A DNA stretch of 64,000 nt from assembly GCA_016928975.1 (NCBI GenBank), contig JAFGJR010000147.1, positions 62,001 to 126,000 on the forward strand, read 5' to 3'. Under the pieces are notes generated by a model that ran no database searches, was not told where the DNA came from, and saw nothing but the letters and a program-made list of their open reading frames with translations. The stretch is from Sedimentisphaerales bacterium. GTDB lineage: Bacteria; Planctomycetota; Phycisphaerae; Sedimentisphaerales; SG8-4. Below, piece after piece: positions 10,016 through 18,252 of the stretch (positions are counted from its first letter, which is position 1; each line of letters begins with the position of its first letter). The position numbers and the translations under genes are program-made.

Positions 10016-11245
10016 TCACAGAACCTGCTTGCCTTTGCCCTGCTGGATCAGAGGAACGTAGCGTTCGAGATCGGTGAGGACGCGCGGGTCCGTCAGATCG
10101 ATGACCCGTCGCTTCTCGTGCGACATGTAGGCGGCCATGATCAGCGTCGTGATCAGCTTGCCATAGTCGAGATTGAGCAGGGCATCCTGGCCTTTCTCGA
10201 ACGCCTGGAGGGCGTCGAGCCATTCCGCGACGTAGCCGTACAAGGCGATCTCATCCGGTTGCAGGATGAGCGATCCCCGGGACGCCTGGGATTTCTCCAG
10301 GGCCAGCTCGCTGTCGAGCACGGCGGCCGCCGCGGCATCGCTGATGAACATGCCGGCCGGCGATTGCAGGGAGTTGACGGTATAGGAGTAACCCGGCCCG
10401 AAGGTCTCCATCAACAGACGAAGGCCGGGGGCATCGTACATCCAGGAGTTGGTCGCCTGGACGATGCTGTGCCCGCCGGTTTCGGGGTCCTCGAATTCGA
10501 TTGAGATGCTGGAGTAGTCCTCGGCGGGCGTCTCGGAATAATCGACGCCGCGTTCCTTGAGCTGGTCGAGCCACGGTTGCTTACCCCATTTGAGCAGGGC
10601 CATCGTCGCATTGACGCGCACGGGGCGCAGGTAGTTGGCGGGCTTATCGGCCGGCGTGACCATGTACATGCCACACGCGATGCTGTGACAACCCATGTCG
10701 CAGCAGACGCCGCCGCCCTGGTGAGTGGGGTCCCAGAACCATGGCTCGTGGGGGCCGCCGTGCTCTTCCGCGCTGCGCGCCAGGTGCGGCGTGCCCATCG
10801 CCTTTTCCACCTGGAGCAGTTGACCGCGAGCCTGGACGATCGCGGGCATGTGGATCTGGTTCTCGAAGTACGCCGTGGGGACGTTCATCGCCTGGGCGAT
10901 CCGCACCAGCGTGTCCGCTTCGCCGACGTTGCGCGCCAGGGGCTTCTCGATGATGATGCCCTTGAGCTCCGTGCCGTCCTCCACCGCCCGGGCGATCTCC
11001 CGCATCATGTCGACGCGAGCGAAGTTCGGGGCGAAAACACAGATCACGTCCACCGCCTTCGCCAACTCCGCGATGGAATCGTACACCTGGGTGTCCCCGA
11101 GACGATTCTGCCGGGCGAGCTGCGCCAGAGCCTCGGCGCCCTGGAGCGCATGGATGCCGGCGAACTCCACGTTCCGCACGGAGCGCAGGGCTCGCTCATG
11201 AAACCGCGCGACGAAACCTGCTCCAATCATCCCGATCTTCAACAT
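10016..11245 (-). CDS. Gfo/Idh/MocA family NAD(P)-dependent oxidoreductase
   Basis: 409 residues. The N-terminus MLKIGMIGAGFVARFHERAL is the Rossmann GxGxxA/G dinucleotide-binding motif, and IIIEKPLARN (about residues 101-110) is the EKP signature that carries the catalytic Lys of the family. The C-terminal half is the usual alpha/beta substrate domain (CDMGCHSIACGMY near 190). The family oxidises or reduces sugars, sugar alcohols and related compounds. Start set at this ATG because the upstream extension lacks family similarity and GAAAGGGA lies just before it. It stands alone between the radical SAM gene and the Rieske gene, so the substrate is not indicated. Confidence 0.92.
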   Translation of the reverse strand: MLKIGMIGAGFVARFHERALRSVRNVEFAGIHALQGAEALAQLARQNRLGDTQVYDSIAELAKAVDVICVFAPNFARVDMMREIARAVEDGTELKGIIIEKPLARNVGEADTLVRIAQAMNVPTAYFENQIHMPAIVQARGQLLQVEKAMGTPHLARSAEEHGGPHEPWFWDPTHQGGGVCCDMGCHSIACGMYMVTPADKPANYLRPVRVNATMALLKWGKQPWLDQLKERGVDYSETPAEDYSSISIEFEDPETGGHSIVQATNSWMYDAPGLRLLMETFGPGYSYTVNSLQSPAGMFISDAAAAAVLDSELALEKSQASRGSLILQPDEIALYGYVAEWLDALQAFEKGQDALLNLDYGKLITTLIMAAYMSHEKRRVIDLTDPRVLTDLERYVPLIQQGKGKQVL

Positions 11246-11495
11246 GGGCTGGTCCCTTTCAAGCGAAGAGGCTCGAGTCGTTGATGTAGTATGTACCGCC
11301 GCCGTGCGTCCAATGCAAGGACAAATCGTATGCTCCCTCGCACTGTGCCAGATCAAGCCAGGCTCGCTCGTGTATGCGCAAGGGCACGCGAACACAGCGC
11401 CCCTGCGAAGGCACAGCGTCAGCGTGCGCGGCACTTTACCTACATCGCGTCGCCGGGAGCGAAGACGCGTCGCGTGTGGACAGCCGGCGGGCGGC

Positions 11496-11939
11496 TCAGA
11501 CCTTGATCAGGACCTGTCCGCTGTCGGTGGTCACATCGTACTGCTTGAGAGGCCGGCTGGCCGGGCCGTGCAGGACGCTGCCGTCCCAGGCGAATTCTGA
11601 CTTATGACAGGGGCAGACGAAGCAACCCTTGTCCTTGTCATAATCGACGGTGCAGCCCATGTGCGTGCAGGCCGCACTGACGGCGTGCAGTGTGCCGTCA
11701 GGATGGTGCACGACCAGGATCTTGCCACGGCGCCCTTTGGGCTTGATCAGGAGACTGCCCTCGGAGGCGAGAAGGGTGGCGGACTGTTCCTGGGTCAGGC
11801 GGATAACCCCTTGCACCGGCTCGGCCGCGATGTCCACCTCGCGGGCGGCGGGGATCTCGCAGCCGGCGCACGCGCACGCCGCCACCGCCGCGCCGAACCG
11901 CAACAGGTCCCGCCGTGAAGTCTTGTCTTGTCGCATCAT
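11496..11939 (-). CDS. Rieske [2Fe-2S] protein with Tat signal
   Basis: 147 residues. The N-terminus has a twin-arginine motif (SRRDLLRF) followed by a small-residue hydrophobic stretch (AAVAACACAGC) that could also act as an anchor or lipobox. The Rieske ligands are present: CTHMGC (box 1) and CPCHKSEF (box 2), supplying two Cys and two His for the cluster and two further Cys for the structural disulfide. GAGG lies 5 bases before the chosen ATG; a second ATG follows immediately. Size and layout match QcrA/PetC-type or small Rieske proteins of periplasmic electron transfer, but no cytochrome b or partner is adjacent, so the electron-transfer partner is unknown. Confidence 0.92.
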   Translation of the reverse strand: MMRQDKTSRRDLLRFGAAVAACACAGCEIPAAREVDIAAEPVQGVIRLTQEQSATLLASEGSLLIKPKGRRGKILVVHHPDGTLHAVSAACTHMGCTVDYDKDKGCFVCPCHKSEFAWDGSVLHGPASRPLKQYDVTTDSGQVLIKV

Positions 11940-12069
11940 AGAATCCTCGAATGTCCATTCATCTTGTGCCCCACAGATAGGGATTATCCCCATCCACATC
12001 CGCGAACGTCAAGCGGCGACAATCAGGAATATCCCTAAGAGCCTCGAACACGATGACCGCATGGCGGCT

Positions 12070-12110
12070 GACCGCCTTCGATGTCGTTGGTGCGAAAGCA
12101 GGAATCCACT
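12070..12110 (-). repeat. dispersed repeat, copy A
   Basis: On the minus strand this 41-base segment begins AGTGGATTCCTGCTT and ends GACATCGAAGGCGGTC. It matches copy B at 15246-15285 at about 36 of 41 positions. It lies in the non-coding 11940-12366 stretch, next to gene remnants, and a perfect 6-bp hairpin (CCCGGC/GCCGGG) is at 12143-12158. Confidence 0.6.
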
Positions 12111-12235
12111 CTCGCCATTCTGTTGGGGGCTCCAATTCAGGGCCCGGCAGCAGCCGGGAATCTCCCGACAGGGTCAATGTGCGAAGCCCCTTCGCCTCGG
12201 CCCTGGCCCGGAAGTCCCGATGAGAATGCGCGACA

Positions 12236-12369
12236 TCACCCAGGCGGGAGCCGATCGAGTCGGCCCCGCACCCATGCGACATCGCCCCGCCATTCCGCGT
12301 TGGTGGGGTCCAGCTTCGCCAATCGTTCGGAAATAGCGAGTGCGGCCGCGAAGTGCCGCCGGGCCGTCG
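12236..12369 (-). pseudogene. remnant of a TPR-repeat protein
   Basis: The minus strand encodes ARRHFAAALAISERLAKLD then PTNAEWRGDVAWVRGRL before a TGA at 12238. This reads as one tetratricopeptide unit of the widespread ISERLAK.DPTNAEW type seen in long TPR proteins. No start codon or upstream TPR units exist on this strand, because the fragment runs straight into the URO-D fragment coded on the opposite strand. It is therefore a gene piece, not a gene. Identification rests on recognisable family wording over about 35 residues. Confidence 0.55.
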
Positions 12370-12921
12370 AAAGCCCACGCTTTCCTCGACGAGCTCATGG
12401 CCGTCCACCTGGAGAAGCTGGAGCGCTTCCTCGCCGCGGTCGGCCCCTGCATCGACATCATCCTCTTTGGCGACGATCTGGGCATGCAGACCGGCCCGAT
12501 GATGTCGCCGCGAATGTACTGCGAGTTCTTCAAGTCCAGACACAAGCTCCTCTGGACCCGCGCCAAGGAACTGGCCGACGTCAAGGTCATGCTCCACTGC
12601 TGTGGAGGCGTCCGCGAGCTTCTGCCCCACCTGATCGAGGCCGGCCTCGACGCCATCAACCCCGTCCAGATCAGTTGCCGGGGCATGGACGCCCGCGAGC
12701 TCAAGCGCGAGTTCGGCAAGGACCTCACCTTCTGGGGCGGCGGCTGTGACACGCGTGACATCCTCGCCGGCGGTACCCCCGCCCAGGTGGCCGAGCACGT
12801 CAAACGCCAGGTCGAGATTTTCTCGCCCGGCGGCGGTTTCGTCTTCCAGCAGGTGCACAACATCCTGGCCAACGTCCCGCCTGAAAACATCGTCACCATG
12901 TTCGACGCGGTCAACGCTTGA
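12367..12921 (+). pseudogene. C-terminal fragment of a uroporphyrinogen decarboxylase (URO-D/MtaA) family protein
   Basis: About 184 residues similar to the second half of URO-D family methyltransferase-like proteins: KAHAFLDELM, FGDDLGMQTGPMMSP, MLHCCGGVRELLPHLIEAG and NPVQISCRGMD, ending with the normal family C-terminus (HNILANVPPENIVTMFDAV). The N-terminal half (about 170-200 residues) is missing; none of the three upstream frames contains it, so this is a truncation and not a frameshift. A start-codon-bearing frame begins at 12340, but homology starts only at 12367, directly abutting the TPR remnant. Whether this is a natural recombination scar or an assembly join cannot be told from the sequence. 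Confidence 0.75.
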
Positions 12922-12939
12922 CGCCCCTGGACGTGACAG

Positions 12940-14952
12940 TCAAGGCGTCGGCAATGGATCGAAGTTGGCTGTCAGAGTGTAGTCCTGATCCAGGGTGAAT
13001 ACCACGGAGTCGTCAATGGACCACAGCGTGCCGGACCAATTCTTGAACGCATACCCCGGATCCGGGACCGCCAGGAGCTCGATCCGCGTCCCATGATCGA
13101 ACCGCAGCGTTCGGTCGCCGAGCCATCCTTGGGCGACGCCGTCGATGACGACCATGATGCACACGGAGCCGCCAGGCGTGGAAGAGACACGCAGAGTATG
13201 CTGCTCACACACGAAGTTGGCATGGACCGTGTAATCCCCGTCCACCAAGGCCGTTGTCTTCGGATTGTCAGGTTTGTCCACCTTCCTTGCATCGACCGCT
13301 GTGCCCGTCCACCCGACGAAATGCCACCAGGCACTGGCTGGCTCAGCCTCGATCGACACGGACTGACCGCAATCGTACGAGAATGTCCCCTCACCCGGTT
13401 TCACGACGGCCCCGCCCTTGCCGGACGTGAGGGCAAGCGTGTACGTGATCCTGGCAAAATTCGCCGTGACCATCTTGTCTCCATCCAGTATGATCGTCGT
13501 CGTATCATCGAGGCCAGACAGGTCTCCAGACCAGCCTGTAAACTTGTGGCAGGCGTGGGGAGCCGCCGTGAGGGTCACCTCTGTGTCGGCCGGATACTCC
13601 CCATCCGGCCCTGGCAGTGGATTCGCACTTACTGAACCCGCACCTAATGGATGCACCAACATGGTCAACGCATATGTTGGCGGAGAGAGCCTGAACACGT
13701 ATGCAGAGCCGGACTCCTCGCCTTGGTCACCGTCGAGGAAAGCTCCCACGACGACGTAATCCCCACTGATCGAAACCGAGCAGCCGAAAGCTTCCCCAGA
13801 GGCTCCATCTGACGCGAGGAGTTTTCCCTGCTGGATCCAGACATCTCCGTCCTCCTTGAACAGGTAGGCGGAGCCGGAGGTGCTACCGTTGTCATCATCT
13901 GCTGCGGCTCCTATCACCGCATAGCCACCGTTGACTGAGACCGACGAGCCAAAGCCGTCCCCGTAGGCTCCATCTGAGGCCAGAAGCTCGGCCTGCTGAA
14001 CCCAAATATCTCCAGTTCGCCTGAATGCGTACGCAGAGCCGGACAAGACAGCCTTGCCATAATGGCCGCTGGCGCCTATGATCGCACGATCCCCGCTGAT
14101 CGAGACCGACAAGCCGAAGTGGTCGCCAAGAGCTCCGTCTGATGCCAGGAGCTTGGCTCGTTGAATCCAGAGTTCCGCCCAGTCTTCGGTGCGCCCGAAT
14201 ATGTACGCAGAACCGGAGAGGACACCGTTGTCATCATCCCCAAGGGCCCCTACAAGAACAGAGTCTCCACTAATTGAGACCGAGTAGCCGAAGTTGTCCC
14301 CGGCGGCTCCGTCGTGTGCGACGAGCTTCGCCTGTCTGACCCAGACATCTCCGGTCCGCCTGAACACGTACGTGGCACCAGCTTCATAACCCTTCTGCCT
14401 ATCGCAGGGAGCCCCCACGACCGCATAGTCACCGCTGATTGAGACCGAGTAGCCGAACTCATCCCCGGCGGCTCCGTCGTATGCGAAAAGCTCGGCCTGT
14501 TCGATCCAGGCATCTCCGCTCCGCTTAAACACGTATGCAGAGCCGGAGTTGGCACCATTATCATCGTCGCCAGGTGCTCCCACGATCACATGGTCCCCGC
14601 TGACCGAGACCGAACGGCCAAAATAGTCCCACCAAGCAGCTCCATCTGAGGCCACAAGCTCAGCCTGTTGGATACACATTTCCCCGGTTCGCTTGAACGC
14701 ACATGTAGGACCCCAAGGAGCTCCTACGACAACGTAGTCCTCACTTATGGAGACGGAGTAGCCGAACTGATCTCCGATATCCCCGCCAATTGGCATGAGC
14801 TTGATGCCCCTCCATGCATCGCTTTCGACGAAATCGACACTCCATCTGTTGCCTGAGCCCGGCCCGGCGTCCTCGGAGCCTGCAAGCAGACTCGTATCCC
14901 ACAGCAACGAAACCACAATGCCAGCAGCCAGAATCGCGATTGTGCGCTTCAT
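12940..14952 (-). CDS. secreted FG-GAP repeat protein with C-terminal InlB-type repeats
   Basis: 670 residues. Signal peptide MKRTIAILAAGIVVSLLW; the ATG has GGAGG 8 bases upstream. Residues about 55-425 contain seven FG-GAP-like units of the form DxFGxSVSISGDxxVVGAP, a seven-bladed propeller pattern; each unit carries a phrase such as GSAYVFRRTGD. The C-terminal 240 residues contain three divergent InlB B-repeat modules (FTGWSGDLSG...VTANF, FVGWTGTAVD...VHANF and FKNWSGTLWS...LTANF). These are extracellular adhesion or structural modules. No sorting signal is visible at the C-terminus. The gene is monocistronic. The long stretch upstream (14953-16325) is non-coding and repeat-rich. Confidence 0.9.
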   Translation of the reverse strand: MKRTIAILAAGIVVSLLWDTSLLAGSEDAGPGSGNRWSVDFVESDAWRGIKLMPIGGDIGDQFGYSVSISEDYVVVGAPWGPTCAFKRTGEMCIQQAELVASDGAAWWDYFGRSVSVSGDHVIVGAPGDDDNGANSGSAYVFKRSGDAWIEQAELFAYDGAAGDEFGYSVSISGDYAVVGAPCDRQKGYEAGATYVFRRTGDVWVRQAKLVAHDGAAGDNFGYSVSISGDSVLVGALGDDDNGVLSGSAYIFGRTEDWAELWIQRAKLLASDGALGDHFGLSVSISGDRAIIGASGHYGKAVLSGSAYAFRRTGDIWVQQAELLASDGAYGDGFGSSVSVNGGYAVIGAAADDDNGSTSGSAYLFKEDGDVWIQQGKLLASDGASGEAFGCSVSISGDYVVVGAFLDGDQGEESGSAYVFRLSPPTYALTMLVHPLGAGSVSANPLPGPDGEYPADTEVTLTAAPHACHKFTGWSGDLSGLDDTTTIILDGDKMVTANFARITYTLALTSGKGGAVVKPGEGTFSYDCGQSVSIEAEPASAWWHFVGWTGTAVDARKVDKPDNPKTTALVDGDYTVHANFVCEQHTLRVSSTPGGSVCIMVVIDGVAQGWLGDRTLRFDHGTRIELLAVPDPGYAFKNWSGTLWSIDDSVVFTLDQDYTLTANFDPLPTP

Positions 14953-15245
14953 TTCTCGGCCCTCCGGAAAGCCAAACGGTTGTCTCTTTCTCCCACTCCT
15001 CCATGGAGTCCGGGGATGACTGGCTCCAAGCCTTCAGTCTCATCTGCGACTGGCACGACGTTCCCCAGCCGAACGTGCGGAGCATACTTATTGGACCAAA
15101 TTCACTCGATCAAGTCAAGCCGCCACCGCAGAAAGCTGTCATTTTGCGTGTTCACACCCCCGTGCCGTAGGTCCCACATATACGGAAATGGCGAAGGCGG
15201 GGGTCCAGAGCCTGCCCTCGCGAAACCGGGGGAGAGCCGCGGCTT

Positions 15246-15285
15246 AAGTGGATTCCTGCTTGCGCAGGAATGACATCGAGGCGGT
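15246..15285 (+). repeat. dispersed repeat, copy B, with internal perfect hairpin
   Basis: Matches copy A (12070-12110, minus strand) from AGTGGATTCCTGCTT to GGCGGTC with one indel and about five mismatches. Within it ATTCCTGC and GCAGGAAT (15251-15258 and 15263-15270) form a perfect 8-bp stem with a 4-base loop. Just downstream, CTGCCC near 15311 and GGGCAG near 15338 are again complementary, so 15246-15360 is a structured repeat segment with no coding appearance. Confidence 0.6.
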
Positions 15286-15454
15286 CTGGATTCCCACCCC
15301 CGATCAGAGCCTGCCCCTGGCTCGATCAGGGGTCGAGGGCAGGTCCTGCGCGGGAATGACACGGGCATATGGCTCTCAAATGCAGCGCGCAAGGGGCAGT
15401 TGTGCCGCCCGGAAATCTGCACAGATATGAATCCGAGAATCTGGGTGATTTCAC

Positions 15455-15483
15455 TTGACAACGAAGTGGGCCGGGTGTATGAT
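15455..15483 (+). promoter_or_regulatory. near-consensus sigma70 promoter with no recognisable gene behind it
   Basis: TTGACA (15455-15460), exactly 17 bases, then TATGAT (15478-15483). This is the best promoter match in the window. The transcript would start near 15490 and enter the hairpin/repeat region. A short open frame from 15498 has no recognisable similarity and runs through the repeats, so it is more likely a chance frame. The next real gene begins at 16326. Confidence 0.6.
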
Positions 15484-15684
15484 GACAACACAACCGAATG
15501 GAGGGTTGGGAGAAGGCGGAGACCCGTGAGACGGGGAATCTGGAACAAGCCCGACGTTCAAATGGTCCAGCCGATCGACACGTTACAGCGTTCCGAAGGC
15601 ACAAAGGCGCGGCGTACTCGCCACGAGCGCCCTACGGCCGTGCCAGCGGGTTTTCAGTGTGTCCCTATGGGCCGGACTGTCGTG

Positions 15685-16223
15685 CGAAACAAACCCAATT
15701 CGAGGCAAGTGTGGAGTTTGATGTTTGAAGTAGAGGAGCCAGGCACGGAACCATTCATGCGAAACAAACCCAATCCGCAGACTGCGGATTGTTGATTGCG
15801 GACCCCGCTCTTGCGGGGTCGTCACCCCAGACTCGATCTGGGGGCGGATTGAAAACGCGGGAGGGCTCCTGTGAAACAGAGCCAAACTTGGGATGTATGG
15901 GGCATCTGGGAGAGGATCGACGGACAAGCGATGGGCTGCGCCAACGGGCCCCGTACGCGAAACAAAGCCAATTGGAAGCAAGTGTGAAGTGTCAAGCAGG
16001 AGAGAGGCCAGCCGTAGAAACAAACCCAATTCCCGCCGGTGGCATCGCCCGGGGCCGAGGGGCGGTGTACAAACAAAGCCAATCGGCTGGGGGCGATCAT
16101 GTCGCTAACTCCTGTGTTGACAATGATTTACAGTAAACTCACTGTCTGCGGCGATTAGGAGAAGAGGCACTGCCGGCAATGACGGGAGCGTGTGGCAGGG
16201 GAGTGTGGAAAAGCAAAGCCAAT
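15685..16223 (+). repeat. array of seven irregularly spaced GAAACAAA(C/G)CCAAT elements
   Basis: Core copies start at 15686, 15761, 15873 (divergent, GAAACAGAGCCAAACTT), 15959, 16017, 16069 and 16208 (GAAAAGCAAAGCCAAT). All are in the same orientation, with spacing of 52 to 139 bases. Copies 1 and 4 share a longer unit continuing GGCAAGTGTGGAGT or AGCAAGTGTGAAGT after the core. The intervening sequence differs between copies. No coding sequence is credible here. I recall similar motifs appearing as spurious short proteins in other planctomycete genomes, but cannot confirm that here. Confidence 0.7.
15771..15843 (+). ncRNA. three back-to-back hairpins in the repeat region, candidate structured RNA
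   Basis: A palindrome CAATCCGCAG / CTGCGGATTG around a single A (15771-15791); GACCCCGC / GCGGGGTC with loop TCTT (15801-15820); CCCCAG / CTGGGG with a 7-base loop (15825-15843). All stems are perfect. The block lies downstream of the promoter at 15455-15483 and overlaps the second repeat core. Function is unknown; an RNA element or a mobile-repeat end are both possible. Confidence 0.4.
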
Positions 16224-16325
16224 GTGCCGGGCCGAGGGTAGAATGGCAGGGTGGATAGGGGGTGCATGGTGGCAACTGACGGCGCCGGTGGGTGGTGCGG
16301 CGCGGACCTGGAGGTTTGGAACGGG

Positions 16326-16688
16326 ATGGATTTCGGAGTCACGGCGAAGAAGCAGGGCGAGCTGGAGGCGCGGATGGCGGCGGTGGGACTGCGCGAGCAG
16401 GACATGGAGGAGAAGTTCGTCCGGTCGTCGGGGCCTGGCGGGCAACGAGTCAATAAGACCTCCAGTTGCGTATACCTGCGGCACGTGCCGTCGGGACTGG
16501 AAGTGAAGATGCAACGGGAACGGTCCCAGCGGCTGAACCGGTACTACGCCAGAAAGCGGATGTGCGAGCTGCTGGAGGCCCGGAGCCTGGGGCACCGGAG
16601 CCCGGAGGCGGCGAAAGCCGAGAAGATTCGCAGGCAGAAACAGCGGCGGCGACGGCGCGGCAGGAAGACGAGGCAACTGGCGGATTGA
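16326..16688 (+). CDS. peptide chain release factor-like protein (GGQ domain, codon-recognition domain absent)
   Basis: 120 residues. Contains the peptidyl-tRNA hydrolysis motif GGQ in [16 protein letters not shown] (about residues 33-48) and the following conserved segment ([19 protein letters not shown]), then a strongly basic tail rich in Arg/Lys/Gln. The codon-recognising and N-terminal domains of RF1/RF2 are absent, as in ArfB (YaeJ) and related small rescue factors, so a role in rescuing stalled ribosomes is likely by family analogy. ATG 16326 gives [17 protein letters not shown], matching related proteins; GGAGG is 11 bases upstream. A longer frame opens at 16251 but adds no recognisable sequence. 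The pseudopilin gene follows 104 bases later. Confidence 0.85.
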   Translation: MDFGVTAKKQGELEARMAAVGLREQDMEEKFVRSSGPGGQRVNKTSSCVYLRHVPSGLEVKMQRERSQRLNRYYARKRMCELLEARSLGHRSPEAAKAEKIRRQKQRRRRRGRKTRQLAD

Positions 16689-16792
16689 GTTTGGCGGAGC
16701 TCCCGTTGAAATGGTATGCTATACACGTAGCTGTCGGCCTGCGACTGCCCGAGGCGGCAGTCGTCCTTGACAATCCGGGAGAGAGGTCTGCC

Positions 16793-17593
16793 ATGCGGAA
16801 CCCGAGAGGTTTCACGCTCATCGAGCTGTTGGTGGTGATTGCGATCATCGCACTGTTGATGAGCATCCTCATCCCGGCGCTGGGCGTGGCGCGGGAGCAG
16901 GGCCGGCGTGCGGTGTGCGGCCAGAACGAGAAGAACATGGGACTTGGCCTGTTCATCTACGGCAACGACTATGACGGCAGGCTGCCGATGAACGAGGTGG
17001 ATCGCTGGCTGTTCGATGTCTCGTACTGGACCACGGATTTGATTCTCCAGAGCGGCGGGTTCGACCGGGATATCTTCTATTGCCCCTCCTGGCGACAGCG
17101 GGACAACATCATCTTCTGGCGATACGGCGAGAACCTCCCGGCCGGCACGCCGGAAACCTATGCGATCCCCGAGCTCCAGGATGCGTCGACACGGAAGGAC
17201 TATCACCGCATCATGGGTTACTTCTGGTTCATCGACTACCGCGGCGCCGACGGCAAAGGCAGAACCAATGCCCCGATGAGCCCGGACGGCCAGGGCAAGG
17301 AGTGGGTCAAGACTCTGATCGGTACGAGGCAGCCGCCGGCGATGGTGGAACTGATCGCCGACGTGACCGCCAGCGACGGACCCGACCGGTTCACGGCCGA
17401 TTTCAGCCGGGCCACGGGAGGCTGCTGGTCACGCTGGCAGGTGTATGACAGATCGAACCACTTGAAGAGAAGCTCGAAGGCAACGGGGGGGACTGTTCTT
17501 TTCGTCGACGGCCACGTCCAGTGGCGGAAATTCGAGGAGATGCGGCATCGCTGGTTCTACCAGGCCTACTCAAACCCCTGTTTCTGGTGGTGA
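16793..17593 (+). CDS. prepilin-type N-terminal cleavage/methylation protein (H-X9-DG pseudopilin)
   Basis: 266 residues. Starts [19 protein letters not shown], with cleavage predicted after Gly6, and ends with a [15 protein letters not shown] segment equivalent to the DGH signature. GAGAGGT lies 6 bases upstream of the ATG. The middle shows the usual Trp/Tyr-rich globular region ([15 protein letters not shown]). The class is expected to be exported and assembled by a type II-like pseudopilus apparatus; none is nearby. It is one of three such isolated genes in the window. They share the leader but differ strongly afterwards. Confidence 0.92.
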   Translation: MRNPRGFTLIELLVVIAIIALLMSILIPALGVAREQGRRAVCGQNEKNMGLGLFIYGNDYDGRLPMNEVDRWLFDVSYWTTDLILQSGGFDRDIFYCPSWRQRDNIIFWRYGENLPAGTPETYAIPELQDASTRKDYHRIMGYFWFIDYRGADGKGRTNAPMSPDGQGKEWVKTLIGTRQPPAMVELIADVTASDGPDRFTADFSRATGGCWSRWQVYDRSNHLKRSSKATGGTVLFVDGHVQWRKFEEMRHRWFYQAYSNPCFWW

Positions 17594-17614
17594 GAGCGGC
17601 CTTGTTCGCGCCTC

Positions 17615-17911
17615 TTACGGCAGCGAATCGCCGTCGTCGCGATCGCGAACTCCATCACTCTGCCGCAGGCACGCGAAGACGTGAAGCATCAGCTCGCCGC
17701 GATCGCTGAGATCGAACTTGCGAAACACGCGGCTCACGTGCGTGCGGACGGTCGTGATGGAGATCCCCATGGCGCGGGCGATCTGCTTGTCCGATTTGCC
17801 GGACATGATGTGCCTGGCAATCTCGGCCTGTCGCGCCGGCAAATGGAGATGCTCTTGGAGCCGGGCCCATTCCTGCTCCGAGCACAACTGCATGTGCGTG
17901 GTTACTGTCAT
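17615..17911 (-). CDS. LuxR/GerE-type HTH transcriptional regulator (DNA-binding domain only)
   Basis: 98 residues. The core LPARQAEIARHIMSGKSDKQIARAMGISITTVRTHVSRVFRKF matches the GerE four-helix DNA-binding domain (about residues 24-75; recognition helix ITTVRTHVSRVF). There is no receiver, PAS or autoinducer domain, so it is a stand-alone HTH protein whose input is not evident. GGAGG lies 4 bases before the ATG. A strong minus-strand promoter (18032-18059) and a perfect palindrome (18000-18016) sit upstream, suggesting autoregulation. It is convergent with the pseudopilin at 16793-17593. Confidence 0.9.
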   Translation of the reverse strand: MTVTTHMQLCSEQEWARLQEHLHLPARQAEIARHIMSGKSDKQIARAMGISITTVRTHVSRVFRKFDLSDRGELMLHVFACLRQSDGVRDRDDGDSLP

Positions 17912-17999
17912 CCTGCCTCCAAGCGTTCGAAGTAACCGGTGGCTACCTACGGGAGGTGGGCGAACGATCTGCGCTCACCTCAGTCCTTTGTTTGTATCA

Positions 18000-18016
18000 T
18001 GCAGGTAGCACCTGCA
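18000..18016. promoter_or_regulatory. perfect 17-bp palindrome, candidate operator
   Basis: TGCAGGT-AGC-ACCTGCA. It lies about 10 bases after the predicted transcription start of the LuxR-type gene and 89 bases before its ATG, a classic position for an autoregulatory operator. LuxR-family proteins bind inverted repeats with CAGGT/ACCTG half-sites, so the protein encoded just downstream is the natural candidate ligand (inference). Confidence 0.5.
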
Positions 18017-18031
18017 AGCCCCGCAGTCTCT

Positions 18032-18059
18032 ATTATCCGTTCCGCTGCGCCGTTGTCAA
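18032..18059 (-). promoter_or_regulatory. sigma70-type promoter of the LuxR-type regulator
   Basis: On the minus strand, consensus TTGACA (18059-18054), 16 bases, GATAAT (18037-18032). Predicted start near 18025, giving a leader of about 114 bases that contains the palindrome. The rest of 17912-18252 shows nothing else recognisable. Confidence 0.55.
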
Positions 18060-18252
18060 TGGGTAACCTGTAATTTTTGCCAGTCGATGGTTGCAGCAGG
18101 GCAAGCCCATATCGTATGGTAGCGGCTTGCCCCAGGGTGCCGCGACGCCCGATACGTGGACACGGGCTGGTGCCGAAGGTGAACCGAGGCTCGGCTGCGA
18201 CGTACAGGCTTCATGACGCCGGGGATATCTCGAGTCGAAGGGTTTTGCGACG

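Noticed and set aside
11959..12914. Two minus-strand frames across the URO-D fragment
   Set aside because: They are shadows of the URO-D coding strand. Only the 12236-12369 segment, in a third frame, has family-like sequence.
15400..16136. Several short plus- and minus-strand frames in the repeat region
   Set aside because: They consist of translated repeat cores (RNKPN, KQSQ and similar) and have no ribosome sites or conserved domains.
15685..16223. Possible CRISPR array
   Set aside because: Repeat cores are 14-17 bases and degenerate, spacers range from 52 to 139 bases, and no cas gene is present.
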